Origin: Halorubrum sp. CBA1229
GTDB lineage: Archaea; Halobacteriota; Halobacteria; Halobacteriales; Haloferacaceae
Assembly: GCF_003721435.2 (NCBI RefSeq)
Contig: NZ_CP054585.1
Span: 868,001 to 932,000, forward strand
Direction of reading: 5' to 3'
DNA: 64,000 nucleotides
Shown here: piece by piece, positions 16,700 to 25,351 of the stretch
Layout: each line of letters starts with the position of its first letter
Numbering within the stretch: position 1 is the stretch's first letter
Notes under the pieces: model-generated
The model's database searches: none
What the model was told of the DNA's origin: nothing
The model's input: only the letters and a program-made list of their open reading frames with translations
Program-made: the position numbers and the translations under genes

Positions 16700-17190
16700 G
16701 CCCACCGACGGAGCCGCCCGACGATATCGCGATAGCGCCCGCCGGGCCCGACGACCGGCTCGACGCCCTCCGCGTGCTCGACGCCGCCATGCTGGAGACG
16801 GACCCCGGGGTCGTCGACGCCGCGATCGACGCCGGCGACGCGCTGGTCGCCCGATTTAAAAGAACGGACGCGGTCGTCGGCGCGCTGGTCGCGACGCGCC
16901 CCGAGCCGGACCGGCTCCACGTCGACGCCGTGGCCGTCCGGCGGGCCCGTCGCGGGCGCCGCATCGGCTCCGCGCTGGTCGCCGCGGCGGTGCGGCGCGC
17001 GGAGCGCGACCCCGCGCTCGCGGTCGTCACCGCGGCGTTCGACGCCGACCTGCGGGCGTTCTACGCGGACCTCGGATTCGCGGTCCGACCGGCCGGACGC
17101 CCGAGCGAGCGAGGAGTCGCCGACGCGACCGGCGCCGACGACGAGGACCGCCTGTGGGGCCGCGTGGTGGTGGACCGCTCGTCGCCGTGA
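16696..17190 (+). CDS. GNAT-family N-acetyltransferase
   Basis: 164 residues from the GTG at 16696, which overlaps the SAMP stop. The GNAT acetyl-CoA region is RLHVDAVAVRRARRGRRIGS (R-x-x-G-x-A-like loop), followed by ALVAAAVRRAERDPALAVVT and the C-terminal strand AFYADLGFAV. The acceptor substrate is not evident. Co-translation with SAMP2 and gatB could suggest a link to protein modification, but this is only context. A TTG at 16687 is an alternative start. Confidence 0.85.
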   Translation: MSPPTEPPDDIAIAPAGPDDRLDALRVLDAAMLETDPGVVDAAIDAGDALVARFKRTDAVVGALVATRPEPDRLHVDAVAVRRARRGRRIGSALVAAAVRRAERDPALAVVTAAFDADLRAFYADLGFAVRPAGRPSERGVADATGADDEDRLWGRVVVDRSSP

Positions 17191-17267
17191 ACCGGACGTA
17201 CGCGGCGCGTCCGACTCGCGGCTGACTGAGCTTTTTCCGTGTGGTACGTGTACACATATCTCCCCTC

Positions 17268-17717
17268 ATGATGCCCTCTGCATCCGGCTCGCTCGACTCC
17301 GGTGGTATCGACGTCGAGACGGTGGACTCGATCGACGGACCGCGGCTTCAGTCGGGCGCGTCCGTGAGCGTCCGCTCGGAGAGCGACCGTCCCCCGAGCT
17401 ATCACCGTCGCGTCCGCGTCGCCGCGCTCACGGCCAAGGTGGAGGAACTGGAGGCGGAGGTGGACGCGCTCGAACGGGCCGTCGAGTCGGAGGAGCGACG
17501 GCGGCAGCAGGTGATCGACAGCTACGAGGCGATCGTCGCGGCCCGATCGGAGGCCGACCGCGCGCCCAGCGCGGAGACCGACCGCGCGCCCAGCGCGGAG
17601 GCCGCCACGGCCGCTGAGACCGCCGCGTCCGCCGAGACCGCGGGGTGGCGGCCGTTGGACGCGGTCGCCTCCGGTCTCGAACGGGTGGCGGCGTGGCTGC
17701 GGCGCTCGAACGAGTGA
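17268..17717 (+). CDS. Coiled-coil protein of unknown function
   Basis: 149 residues from the ATG at 17268 (17271 also possible). The central segment is a strong coiled coil (ALTAKVEELEAEVDALERAV, then ESEERRRQQVIDSYEAIVA). It is followed by an alanine/threonine/serine linker with a repeated SAETDRAPSAE motif and an amphipathic C-terminal helix (LDAVASGLERVAAWLRRSNE). No enzymatic motif or membrane helix. Not assigned to a known family. Confidence 0.65.
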   Translation: MMPSASGSLDSGGIDVETVDSIDGPRLQSGASVSVRSESDRPPSYHRRVRVAALTAKVEELEAEVDALERAVESEERRRQQVIDSYEAIVAARSEADRAPSAETDRAPSAEAATAAETAASAETAGWRPLDAVASGLERVAAWLRRSNE

Positions 17718-17851
17718 CGGTTCTCGCACCGTTCACCGGCGAGCCTCGCATCCGATGTCCATTTCCGGGTCGGTCCCGTCGTTCCGGGTATGAACGCCGA
17801 TTCGTCCGCGATTTCGAACGACAGTAGGCCGCGAGCCGCGGGGAGAGACAG

Positions 17852-18634
17852 ATGAGCGGAAAAGACGAGTACTACAACCGGTCGAAACAGCAGGGGTACC
17901 GGAGCCGGGCCTCCTACAAGCTGAAACAGCTCGACGAGGACGCGGACCTGTTCGAGCGCGGCGACACCGTCGTCGACCTCGGCGCCGCCCCGGGCGGGTG
18001 GCTGCAGGTCGCCGCCGAGGAGGTGGGCGAGTCGGGCACCGTCGTCGGCGTCGACCTCCAGCGCATTAACGACCTCGAGGAGCACGACGTCGAGACGATC
18101 CGCGGCGACATGACCGAGGAGCGCACCCGCCACTACCTGCGCGAGGCGGTCGGCGAGCGCGGCGCCGACGTGGTGCTCTCCGACATGGCGCCGAACATGA
18201 CCGGCGAGTACTCCCTCGACCACGCCCGGTCGATCCACCTCGCGCGGCAGGCGTTCGACGTGGCCGAGGAGCTGCTCGCGCCCGGCGGCGACTTCGTCGT
18301 GAAGGCCTTCCAGGGCGAGGACCTCGACGCCTTCCGCGAGGACGTCCGCGCGGAGTTCGAGTACCTCCGGACCGTCTCGCCGCCCGCCTCCCGAGACTCC
18401 TCCTCAGAGGTGTACCTCGTCGCGAAGGGGCTGAACACGGCTCCCGTCGCGGCGGGCGACCGACTGGAGGTGACCGTCGAGGAGCTCGGCGACGAGGGCG
18501 ACGGGATCGCCTACGTCGAGGGGTACTCCCTCTTCGTCCCGGACGCCGCGGTCGGCGAGACGCTGACGGTCGAAGTCGAGGACGCGAAGCCGCGGTTCGG
18601 CTTCGCCGAGCGCGTCGGTGGCGGCGAGGAGTAG
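17852..18634 (+). CDS. rlmE: 23S rRNA (uridine-2'-O)-methyltransferase RlmE/FtsJ with C-terminal TRAM domain
   Basis: 260 residues. The FtsJ fold runs from YNRSKQQGYRSRASYKLKQL through the SAM loop TVVDLGAAPGGWLQVAAEEV, the catalytic SDMAPNMTGEYSLDH, and VVKAFQGED (distal lysine). It methylates the 2'-OH of a peptidyl-transferase-loop uridine in large rRNA. About 55 extra residues (VAAGDRLEVTVEELGDEGDG, then IAYVEGYSLFVPDAAVGETL) form a TRAM RNA-binding domain, an archaeal arrangement. Confidence 0.95.
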   Translation: MSGKDEYYNRSKQQGYRSRASYKLKQLDEDADLFERGDTVVDLGAAPGGWLQVAAEEVGESGTVVGVDLQRINDLEEHDVETIRGDMTEERTRHYLREAVGERGADVVLSDMAPNMTGEYSLDHARSIHLARQAFDVAEELLAPGGDFVVKAFQGEDLDAFREDVRAEFEYLRTVSPPASRDSSSEVYLVAKGLNTAPVAAGDRLEVTVEELGDEGDGIAYVEGYSLFVPDAAVGETLTVEVEDAKPRFGFAERVGGGEE

Positions 18635-18695
18635 CCGGTCGCTCCCTCCCCGGCCGTCGCGCCCGTTATCAGCTCCGAGAAACCGGATCGATCCG

Positions 18696-18704
18696 TTATA
18701 TACT
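18696..18704 (+). promoter_or_regulatory. TATA box of the transducer-solute-binding fusion gene
   Basis: TTATATACT, about 26 bases before the ATG at 18726, indicates a leaderless transcript and fixes the start. Confidence 0.65.
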
Positions 18705-18725
18705 CCGGTCCGAAACCGGCGACAG

Positions 18726-21266
18726 ATGAGTCGAAACGGACACGGCGGCGGACCGGACGGAGGCGGGGCGTCCCGAGAGGGCGGCGAGCGTTCGAACGGC
18801 GCGACCCGGAGCGGTACGGCCGAGAACGGGACCGCGACGAACGCGACCCGGAGCGGCGGCGACCGGAGCGACGCGGGAGACGGGGAGGTCCCGACCGAGG
18901 CGTTCCGCGAGGTCGCGGCGCGGCTCGCCGACGGCGACCTCGGCGCGCGGTTCCCGGAGCCCGACGGGGACGGGAAGGAGACCGAGGCGGCCGCGCTCGC
19001 GAGCGACCTCAACGCCTTCGTCGCCGACGTCGCCGACACCCTCTCGGCGGCCGACGGGTTCGGCGACGAGGTCGCGGGGGCGTCCGAGCACGTCCGGTCG
19101 AACGTGGCGCGGGCGAAGGAACACAGCGAGGACGTGTACGCCGCGGTCGACGACATCGAGGCGGCCGCGACGACGCAGCGCGACGACATCGCGGAGGCGA
19201 CGCGGGAGCTCCAGAGCGTCTCCGCGGCGACCGAGGAGGTCGCCGCCTCCGCCGAGGAGGTCGCGACCACGGCGGCGAGCGTCGCCGAGCGCGCCGACGA
19301 GGGGAACGACGCGGCCACGGCCGCGATCGACGAGCTCCGGGTCGTCGACGAGCGCACCGAGACCGCCCGCGAGCGCGTCGAGTCGTTAGAGAGCGAGGTC
19401 GCCGCGATCGAGGACGTCACCGACCTCATCCGCGACATCGCCGACGAGACGAACATCCTCGCGCTGAACGCCTCGATCGAGGCCGCGCGGGCCGGCGAGG
19501 CCGGCGCCGGCTTCGAGGTCGTCGCCGAGGAGGTGAAGTCGCTCGCGGAGGAGGCGCAGGAGGCGACCGCCGAGATCGAGTCGTCGATCGACGCCGTGCG
19601 CGGGGAGACGGACGCGACCGTCGCGGAGATCGCCGACATGCGCGAGCGCGTCGGCGAGGGGATCGACACGGCCGAGACCGCGCTGGAGGCGTTCGCCGAC
19701 CTCGCCGAAGACGTCGAGGAGACGACGAGCGGGGTTGAGGAGATCAGCGAGGCGACCGACGACCAAGCGGCCTCGATCGAGGAGGCCGTCGACATGGTGG
19801 AGTCGGTGGGCGCGCTGGCCGACGACACGGCCGCCGACGCCGCCGACGTGACGACGATCGCCCACACGCAGAAGACCTCGCTGACCGAGGTGGCCGCGGG
19901 CGCGTCGACGCTCTCGGACCGGACGGGCGCGCTCGACGAGGAGCTGGGGGCGTACGCGCTCGACGGGGCCGCCGCGGACGACGACGCGACCGTCGTCGAG
20001 TTCTGGCACGCCCTCGGCGGCCGGAAGGCGCGCCTGCTCGACGAGTTCGTCGCCGAGTTCGAGGCGGCGACCGAGGGGATCGAGATCCGGCCGTCCTCGA
20101 AGGGGAGTTACCGCGGCGTGTTCGACGCGACGCTGGCGGCCGCCGAGCGCGGCGAGCCGCCGACGATCGCGCACCTCTACGAGATCGGCACGAAGCGCGC
20201 GCTCGACAGCGGCGCGTTCGCGCCGGTCGAGGGGCTGCTAGAGGAGGTCGACGGGCGCCGGTTTGGCGGCGTCGACGCCCTCGACGAGGCCACCGCCCTC
20301 GATCCGGACGACCTCCTCGATCCGGTCGCGAACTACTACCGGACGGACGGGGCGCTCCACTCGCTCCCGTTCAACGCCTCGACGCCGGTGCTGTACTACG
20401 ACCGGGCGGCCTTCGAGCGCGCCGGGCTGAACCCGGACGACCCGCCGACGACGTTCGCCGAGGTGCGCCACTGCGCCGAGCGGCTGGTCGAACGCGGCGG
20501 GGTCGAGACCGGCATCACGTTCGCGAACTACTCGTGGTTCGTCGAGCAGTGGTTCGCCGAGGCGGGGCAGCCCCTCGTCGACGCCGAGAACGGCCGGGCA
20601 GGGACCCCGACCGAGGCCTACTTCGACGCCGAGGCGGGCGAACGGGTGTACGAGTGGATCGCCGAGATGGCGGCCGACGGGCTGTACCACGACCCCGGAA
20701 TCGAGGCGCGCGGGCAGGCCAGAGAGGCGTTCCACGCGGGCCGCGCCGGCATGCTGATCGGGTCGACCTCGGCGATGGTCGGCGTCCACGAAGGGGCGTC
20801 GTTCCCCGTCGGGACGGGGTACTTCCCGGTGGCCGACGAGCGCCACGGCGTCGTCGTGGGCGGCGGGTCGCTGTGGATCGCCGACGGCGCGCCGACGGAC
20901 GCGCAGCGCGCGGCCGCCGCGTTCCTCGGGTGGCTCGCGGCCCCCGAGCGGCAGGCGCGCTGGCACCGCGAGACGGGCTACTTCCCGGTCCACGAGGGGG
21001 CGGTCGACCGGCTCTCCCGAGAGGGCTGGTTCGACGAGAACCCCGGCTACCGGACGGCGATGGACCAGCTGGCGGACGCCGAGGACCGCGTCGCCACGAC
21101 GGGGGCCCGGATGGGACCGTTCGACACGGTCCGGACGCTCGTCGCCGAGGCGTCGGTCGAGGCGCGCGAGCACGGGGTGAGCGAGGCGCTCGACAGGCTC
21201 ACCGAGAGCGCGAAGTTACAGCTCCGGTCGTACGCGGAGTCGAAAGACGACGCAGGCGGCCGCTAA
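18726..21266 (+). CDS. Soluble methyl-accepting transducer fused to a UgpB-type solute-binding domain
   Basis: 846 residues. Residues 1-55 are low complexity. A HAMP-like segment follows (FREVAARLADGDLGARF, then LASDLNAFVADVADTL). The MCP signalling coiled coil spans about 130-410, with the conserved hairpin tip LIRDIADETNILALNASIEA, then ARAGEAGAGFEVVAEEVKSL. From about 420 to 830 it is a class 1 extracellular solute-binding fold (TVVEFWHALGGRKARLLDEF, LPFNASTPVLYYDRAAFERA, TGYFPVHEGAVDRL), like glycerol-3-phosphate/sugar binders. No signal peptide or membrane helix is visible, so both domains should be cytoplasmic. The frame is continuous, so it is one gene. Confidence 0.9.
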   Translation: MSRNGHGGGPDGGGASREGGERSNGATRSGTAENGTATNATRSGGDRSDAGDGEVPTEAFREVAARLADGDLGARFPEPDGDGKETEAAALASDLNAFVADVADTLSAADGFGDEVAGASEHVRSNVARAKEHSEDVYAAVDDIEAAATTQRDDIAEATRELQSVSAATEEVAASAEEVATTAASVAERADEGNDAATAAIDELRVVDERTETARERVESLESEVAAIEDVTDLIRDIADETNILALNASIEAARAGEAGAGFEVVAEEVKSLAEEAQEATAEIESSIDAVRGETDATVAEIADMRERVGEGIDTAETALEAFADLAEDVEETTSGVEEISEATDDQAASIEEAVDMVESVGALADDTAADAADVTTIAHTQKTSLTEVAAGASTLSDRTGALDEELGAYALDGAAADDDATVVEFWHALGGRKARLLDEFVAEFEAATEGIEIRPSSKGSYRGVFDATLAAAERGEPPTIAHLYEIGTKRALDSGAFAPVEGLLEEVDGRRFGGVDALDEATALDPDDLLDPVANYYRTDGALHSLPFNASTPVLYYDRAAFERAGLNPDDPPTTFAEVRHCAERLVERGGVETGITFANYSWFVEQWFAEAGQPLVDAENGRAGTPTEAYFDAEAGERVYEWIAEMAADGLYHDPGIEARGQAREAFHAGRAGMLIGSTSAMVGVHEGASFPVGTGYFPVADERHGVVVGGGSLWIADGAPTDAQRAAAAFLGWLAAPERQARWHRETGYFPVHEGAVDRLSREGWFDENPGYRTAMDQLADAEDRVATTGARMGPFDTVRTLVAEASVEAREHGVSEALDRLTESAKLQLRSYAESKDDAGGR

Positions 21267-21838
21267 CGGCGGGTCCACTCGCGGAGCGTGAACCCCTCGT
21301 ACTCGGTCTCGTCGGCCACGCGCCACTCCGACTCGTTCCACGCCGGGAACCGGGTGTCGCCGTCGTAGGCGCCGTCGACGTGGCTGAGGACCATCCGGTC
21401 GACGCGCGGCTGGAACAGCTCGTAGATCGTGCCGCCGCCGAGGACGTAGACGGCGCCGTCCGAGGGGGCGTCGTCGGGGAGAGCGTCGACCGGTCCCGTT
21501 CCGGCGGGCGACGTCTCGCCGGCGACGCCGTCGACCGCGCCGGCGTCGGGTCGATCGCCGACGAGCTCGCGCGCGAGTTCGATCGCCGCGTCGACGCCGT
21601 CGGCGACGACTGCGGTCGGCTCGGCCACCGCGTCGACGCTGCGGCTCACGACGATCTGCCGGCGGCCGGGGAGGTTCCCCCGCATGGACTCGAACGTCCG
21701 GCGACCGAGGACGACGGGCGAGCCCGCGACGCGTGCGCGGTACTGGCGGACGTCTTCGGGGAGGTCCGGCCACGGCACGCCGCCGTCGTTCCCGATCACC
21801 CGGTTCTCCGCGAGCGCGGCGACGCTGACGAGTTGCAC
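21263..21838 (-). CDS. folA: Dihydrofolate reductase
   Basis: 191 residues. It reduces dihydrofolate to tetrahydrofolate with NADPH. N-terminal VSVAALAENRVIGNDGGVPW, then VVLGRRTFESM (NADPH loop), IVVSRS, and GAVYVLGGGTIYELFQPRVD (GG loop). It is longer than typical DHFR (about 160) because of an acidic insertion around residues 95-130 (GETSPAGTGPVDALPDDAPS). Its 3' end overlaps that of the transducer gene by 4 bases (convergent). No thymidylate synthase is adjacent. Confidence 0.95.
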   Translation of the reverse strand: MQLVSVAALAENRVIGNDGGVPWPDLPEDVRQYRARVAGSPVVLGRRTFESMRGNLPGRRQIVVSRSVDAVAEPTAVVADGVDAAIELARELVGDRPDAGAVDGVAGETSPAGTGPVDALPDDAPSDGAVYVLGGGTIYELFQPRVDRMVLSHVDGAYDGDTRFPAWNESEWRVADETEYEGFTLREWTRR

Positions 21839-21942
21839 GGGATCAGTAGGGCCGGCGGCCGTAAAAAGCGGTCGGCGGTGGATGGGTGGAGACCGCGGCC
21901 GACGAGGGCGGGGCGAGACCGCGGCCGACAGGTGAGCCCCGG

Positions 21943-23001
21943 CTACTCAGCGAGTCCGAGCAGGTCGAACGGGTAGCCGTTGTCGTTGTCGTCGGCCTGC
22001 TCGTAGACGACGCGGGCGGCCGCGACGTCCTGAATCGCGAGCCCGGTGGAGTCGAAGACGGTGACGCCGGTGACGCCCTCCGCGCCCGTGCCGGGGGCGT
22101 TGCCGCCGGCGTCGACGTCGGCCCGGCCCGGGCGGGTGCCGACGACGATCTCGCCGATCTCGCCGTAGATGTCCTCGTCGGTGAGCGTCCCCGCCGCGTA
22201 GGGGACGTTGATCTCGCCGGAGTGGGTGCACTGCTCGTGGTCGTCGATGACGACGGTCGCGTCCAGCAGGAGGTCGTCCGTCAGCTCGTGTTTGCCCTCG
22301 GCGTCGGCGCCCATCGCGTTGACGTGGGTGTGTTCGCCGACGTCGTCGGGACCGACGACGGGGTCCTCGACGGGCGTCACCGTCGAGAGCACGTCGCAGT
22401 GGCCCGCCTCGCTGATCGAACCCGCCCGGACGTCGAACCGGTCGTCGAAGGCGTCGATGAAGTCCGCGACGCGCTCCTCGTCCAAGTCGCTGATCACGAC
22501 CTCCTCGATGTCGCGGACCGCGGCGATCGCCTCCAGCTGGGTGTACGACTGGACGCCGGCGCCGACGATCCCGAGCGAGGTCGCGTCGGGGACCGCGAGG
22601 TGGTCGGTGGCGACCGCGGCGGCCGCGCCCGTGCGCTTCATCGTGAGCGTCGTGCCGTCAAGGACCGCCAGCGGGAACGCGGTCTCCGGGTCGGAGTAGA
22701 TCATCGTCCCCATCACGGTCGGGAGGTCGTGGTCGGCGGGGTTGTCGGTGTGGACGTTGACCCACTTGATCCCGGCGGCGTCCCACCCGGTCTCCTCGGC
22801 GGTGTCCTCGGTCCGGACGTCGAGGTAGGCCGGCATCGACCGGAAGTCGCCGTTGTACTCCGGGAGGTCGATGTACGACTTCGCCGGCATCTTCGCGTTC
22901 CCGCGCTCGTAGGCCGTGAACGCGCCGCGCACCGCGTCGATGACGCGGTCCATGCGGGCGTTCTCGTCGACGTCGTCGGCGTTCAAAAGCAGCGTCTGCA
23001 T
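21943..23001 (-). CDS. Ornithine cyclodeaminase / alanine dehydrogenase family (mu-crystallin fold)
   Basis: 352 residues. Substrate-side motifs are KMPAKSYIDLPEYNGDFRSM and IKWVNVHTDNP. The NAD(H) fold is SLGIVGAGVQSYTQLEAIAA, preceded by TLTMKRTGAAAAVATDHLA. The C-terminal half contains VNAMGADAEGKHEL and VFDSTGLAIQDVAAARVVYE. Family members act as ornithine cyclodeaminase, alanine dehydrogenase or imine reductase; archaeal relatives are often alanine dehydrogenases, but the substrate is not fixed by sequence. It is divergent from ubaA over copy C. Confidence 0.85.
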   Translation of the reverse strand: MQTLLLNADDVDENARMDRVIDAVRGAFTAYERGNAKMPAKSYIDLPEYNGDFRSMPAYLDVRTEDTAEETGWDAAGIKWVNVHTDNPADHDLPTVMGTMIYSDPETAFPLAVLDGTTLTMKRTGAAAAVATDHLAVPDATSLGIVGAGVQSYTQLEAIAAVRDIEEVVISDLDEERVADFIDAFDDRFDVRAGSISEAGHCDVLSTVTPVEDPVVGPDDVGEHTHVNAMGADAEGKHELTDDLLLDATVVIDDHEQCTHSGEINVPYAAGTLTDEDIYGEIGEIVVGTRPGRADVDAGGNAPGTGAEGVTGVTVFDSTGLAIQDVAAARVVYEQADDNDNGYPFDLLGLAE

Positions 23002-23075
23002 GCCGCGAGTTTTGCCGGTGGGGTACTTGAACCCTACTGGATCGACGGCGGGGACGGGGGCGACAGCAACGACTG

Positions 23076-23084
23076 TTTATAAAT
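23076..23084 (+). promoter_or_regulatory. TATA-like box upstream of repeated element copy C
   Basis: TTTATAAAT, 22 bases before the conserved gtggcgcg of copy C. A second AT island (tttataagcg, about 23420) stands just past the 3' end of the element, as also seen around copies A, D and E. Confidence 0.45.
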
Positions 23085-23094
23085 GAACGGCGGT

Positions 23095-23403
23095 GCAGTG
23101 GCGCGCCCCGGTGAGCGGCCTACTGGGCCGCTCACCGACGGTGCGAGGGAGTCGGTGGTCCGGAGCAACGCGGAGGACCGCCGACAGGGCGAGAGCGAAG
23201 CTCTCGCTTGCAACCGGCGCTACGCGCCGGTGACGAGGCTGGGGAGGCGTGAGGTGCTGTGCGGTTGCGGTCGGGGGGGACTCAAAGGGGCGGCCGCGCT
23301 CGGCGAACCCCAGCGACGCAAGGACCGCAGGGAGCGGCGCGACCGAGGACCGCAGCGAGCTGTGGGAGCCGAGCGCGGCCGGGGCTTTGCAGGCGTTCGC
23401 CGC
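23095..23403 (+). ncRNA. Five-copy structured element, copy C (candidate non-coding RNA)
   Basis: Occupies the divergent gap before ubaA. P1 has a different sequence from the other copies but pairs fully: CGCGCC (23102-23107) with GGTGCG (23140-23145), and an 11-bp stem GGTGAGCGGCC (23110-23120) with 23126-23136. Internal hairpins GAGAGC-gaa-GCTCTC and ACCGGCGC-tac-GCGCCGGT are shared with copy B. Box GAGGCTGGGGAGGCGTGAGG starts at 23235 and GGGACTCAAAGGGGC is 23277-23291. The long stem is CGGCCGCGCTCGGC (23291-23304) with GCCGAGCGCGGCCG (23368-23381). Then come GGGGCTTTG and the terminal palindrome GGCGTTCGCC (23392-23401). The last differs from GGTGTTCACC of B and D by a compensating pair. 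Confidence 0.6.
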
Positions 23404-23468
23404 TGGATCGGTGTCATTTATTTATAAGCGACCGACCGAAGCGCCCAGCTCTGGAGACGCTGAAACAT

Positions 23469-23520
23469 CGTATAGTCGGGAACACGCGTATACTCGGGAA
23501 CACGATTATACCGGCTCACG
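23469..23520 (+). promoter_or_regulatory. Tandem TATA repeats upstream of ubaA
   Basis: Two 18-bp units (23469-23486 and 23487-23504, cgtatastcgggaacacg with one difference) are followed by a third diverged 16-bp unit (attataccggctcacg, 23505-23520). Each carries a TATA-like core. The third core (about 23506-23511) has the right spacing, about 26 bases, to the ATG at 23535. The upstream cores could give extra transcription starts, or the GTCGGGAACACG parts could be a repeated regulator site (inference). Confidence 0.6.
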
Positions 23521-23534
23521 ACGCATATCGACCC

Positions 23535-24347
23535 ATGAGTCTCTCGCTCGACGCCGACCAGCTCGACCGGTACTCCAGGCACGTGATCATGGACGAGGTC
23601 GGCCCGGAGGGGCAGAAGCGCCTCCTCGACGGCCGCGCCCTCGTGGTCGGGGCGGGCGGGCTCGGCGCCCCGGTCATCCAGTACCTCGCGGCCGCGGGGG
23701 TCGGGACGCTCGGGATCGTCGACGACGACGTCGTCGAGCGCTCGAACCTCCAGCGGCAGGTGATCCACGGCGACGCCGACGTTGGCGAGCCGAAGGTCGA
23801 GTCCGCGGCGCGGTACGTCGACCGGCTCAATCCCGACACCGACGTGGAGGCCCACGAGACCCGGCTCGACGAGGGGAACGTCCGCGACCTGCTGGCCGAC
23901 TACGACGTGGTCGTCGACTGCGCGGACAACTTCCGGACGCGGTACGTCGTCAACGACGCGGCCCGGATCGAGGGCCTCCCGGTCGTGCACGGCGCGATTT
24001 ACAAGTTCGAGGGGCAGGCGACGACGCTCGTCCCGGACGGCCCCTGTTACCGATGTCTGTTCCCGGAGGCGCCCGAGCCCGGGACGGTGCCCGACTGCGC
24101 GGCGACGGGCGTGCTCGGCGTGCTTCCCGGCACAGTGGGCTGTATCCAAGCCACCGAGGCGATCAAGCTCCTGCTCGACGCCGGGGAGACGCTGGACGGC
24201 CGGCTCCTGTTTTACGACGCGATGGACCTGACGTTCGAGACGGTCCCCTACCGCCGGAATCCGGACTGCCCGGTGTGCGGCGACGACGGCATCGAGACGA
24301 TCGACGGGATCGACTACTCTGGCGGCTGTCGGGTGAACGCGGACTAG
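23535..24347 (+). CDS. ubaA: E1-like SAMP-activating enzyme UbaA (ThiF/MoeB family)
   Basis: 270 residues. Adenylates the C-terminal glycine of SAMP proteins for protein conjugation and for sulfur transfer in tRNA thiolation and molybdopterin synthesis. Motifs: RYSRHVIMDEVGPEGQKRL, nucleotide loop ALVVGAGGLGAPVIQYLAAA, IVDDDVVERSNLQRQVIH, and VDCADNFRTRYVVND. The zinc pairs are CYRCLFPE and CPVCGDD, and the catalytic-cysteine segment is PDCAATGVLGVLPGTVGCIQ. A single UbaA serves all SAMPs in H. volcanii. Its presence 7 kb from the SAMP2-like gene supports the latter's assignment. Confidence 0.93.
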   Translation: MSLSLDADQLDRYSRHVIMDEVGPEGQKRLLDGRALVVGAGGLGAPVIQYLAAAGVGTLGIVDDDVVERSNLQRQVIHGDADVGEPKVESAARYVDRLNPDTDVEAHETRLDEGNVRDLLADYDVVVDCADNFRTRYVVNDAARIEGLPVVHGAIYKFEGQATTLVPDGPCYRCLFPEAPEPGTVPDCAATGVLGVLPGTVGCIQATEAIKLLLDAGETLDGRLLFYDAMDLTFETVPYRRNPDCPVCGDDGIETIDGIDYSGGCRVNAD

Positions 24348-24385
24348 CGGCTCGGGCGAGGCTCCCGCGTCGGGCCGCCCGCCGC

Positions 24386-24802
24386 TCACAGCGAGCGCTC
24401 GGTCATCGACGAGCCGTCCCCGGCGCCCGGGCCGTCGGTCGCGAATCCCGACCGGACGCACCACCGACAGTAGCGGAAGTCGGGACGGTTTTCGGCCCCG
24501 CAGTGCCGGCAGACGACGGTCTCGCCGTCGACGTCGAGCGGGGGCGGGTCGCCGTCCGGGTCGGTCCCGGTCGCCGTCGAGTCCGCGTCGGCGGCCACGG
24601 CGAACTCGGGCCCGGCGGTCGAGACGGCCTCGGAGTCGCCCCCCGAGGCGGACTCGGTCTCCGAGGGCGACGAGTCGCCGGCGGACCCGAGGATCTCGGG
24701 CGGGCCCCAGTCCCGCTTCGCGAGGAGCCACGCGAGCGCGAGGTTGGCCGCGAGCACCCCGACGAACACGGCGGCGACCGGAAGGAGGTCACCTCCCGTC
24801 AT
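24386..24802 (-). CDS. Membrane-anchored zinc-ribbon protein
   Basis: 138 residues. One N-terminal membrane helix (LLPVAAVFVGVLAANLALAW) is followed by an acidic, serine-rich linker. A four-cysteine zinc ribbon (VVCRHCGAENRPDFRYCRWC) lies near the C-terminus. No catalytic motif; the ribbon probably mediates protein contact on the cytoplasmic side. The ATG at 24802 lies about 25 bases after a minus-strand TATA (catatatt near 24827). It is convergent with ubaA. Confidence 0.8.
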   Translation of the reverse strand: MTGGDLLPVAAVFVGVLAANLALAWLLAKRDWGPPEILGSAGDSSPSETESASGGDSEAVSTAGPEFAVAADADSTATGTDPDGDPPPLDVDGETVVCRHCGAENRPDFRYCRWCVRSGFATDGPGAGDGSSMTERSL

Positions 24803-24874
24803 GTGTGGGGTGTTAGCAGGCGAGGAATATATGACCAGCGGTGATCGAGGGCGGGATCGGCTCGATGCCCCAGC

Positions 24875-24935
24875 GGTCGGCCTCGGTTCGGCGGCGGTCG
24901 GCCTCGGTTCGGCGGCGGTCGGCCACAGTTCCCCC
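24875..24935. repeat. 21-bp minisatellite, about 2.5 units
   Basis: Units at 24875-24895 and 24896-24916 are identical (ggtcggcctcggttcggcgg plus one base). A partial unit (ggtcggccacagttcc) follows from 24917. It lies between the zinc-ribbon gene promoter and ridA. Confidence 0.85.
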
Positions 24936-24970
24936 GCACTCTTAGGGCGGCCCGTCGAACGGGGGGACGT

Positions 24971-25351
24971 ATGAAGGAGATCGTCCACACCGACGCGGCG
25001 CCCGAGGCGGTCGGGGCGTACAGCCAGGCGACGACGAACGGCGAGCTCGTGTTCACGGCCGGGCAGATCCCGCTGACGCCTGACGGCGAACTCCTCGACG
25101 ACGCGCCGGTCGCCGAGCAGACGGAGCGCGCGCTCGACAACCTCGTCGCCGTGCTCGACGAGGCGGGCGCGACGCCGACCGACGTGCTGAAGACGACCGT
25201 CTTCCTCGCCGACATCGACGACTTCGACGAGATGAACGAGGCGTACGCCGGGTACTTCGACGAGTCGCCGCCGGCGCGGTCGGCGGTCCAAGCGGGCGCG
25301 CTCCCGAAGGGCGTCGGCGTCGAGATCGAGGCGGTCGCCGTCGTCGAGTAG
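24971..25351 (+). CDS. ridA: RidA family reactive-intermediate deaminase
   Basis: 126 residues, standard length. It hydrolyses reactive enamine/imine intermediates released by PLP enzymes. Motifs: AVGAYSQATTNGELVFTAGQ, IPLTPDGELL, QTERALDNLVAVLDEAGATP, the catalytic-arginine segment PPARSAVQAGALPKGVGVEI, and EAVAVVE at the end. A two-helix membrane protein starts at the very next base after the stop, so both are on one transcript. Confidence 0.93.
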   Translation: MKEIVHTDAAPEAVGAYSQATTNGELVFTAGQIPLTPDGELLDDAPVAEQTERALDNLVAVLDEAGATPTDVLKTTVFLADIDDFDEMNEAYAGYFDESPPARSAVQAGALPKGVGVEIEAVAVVE

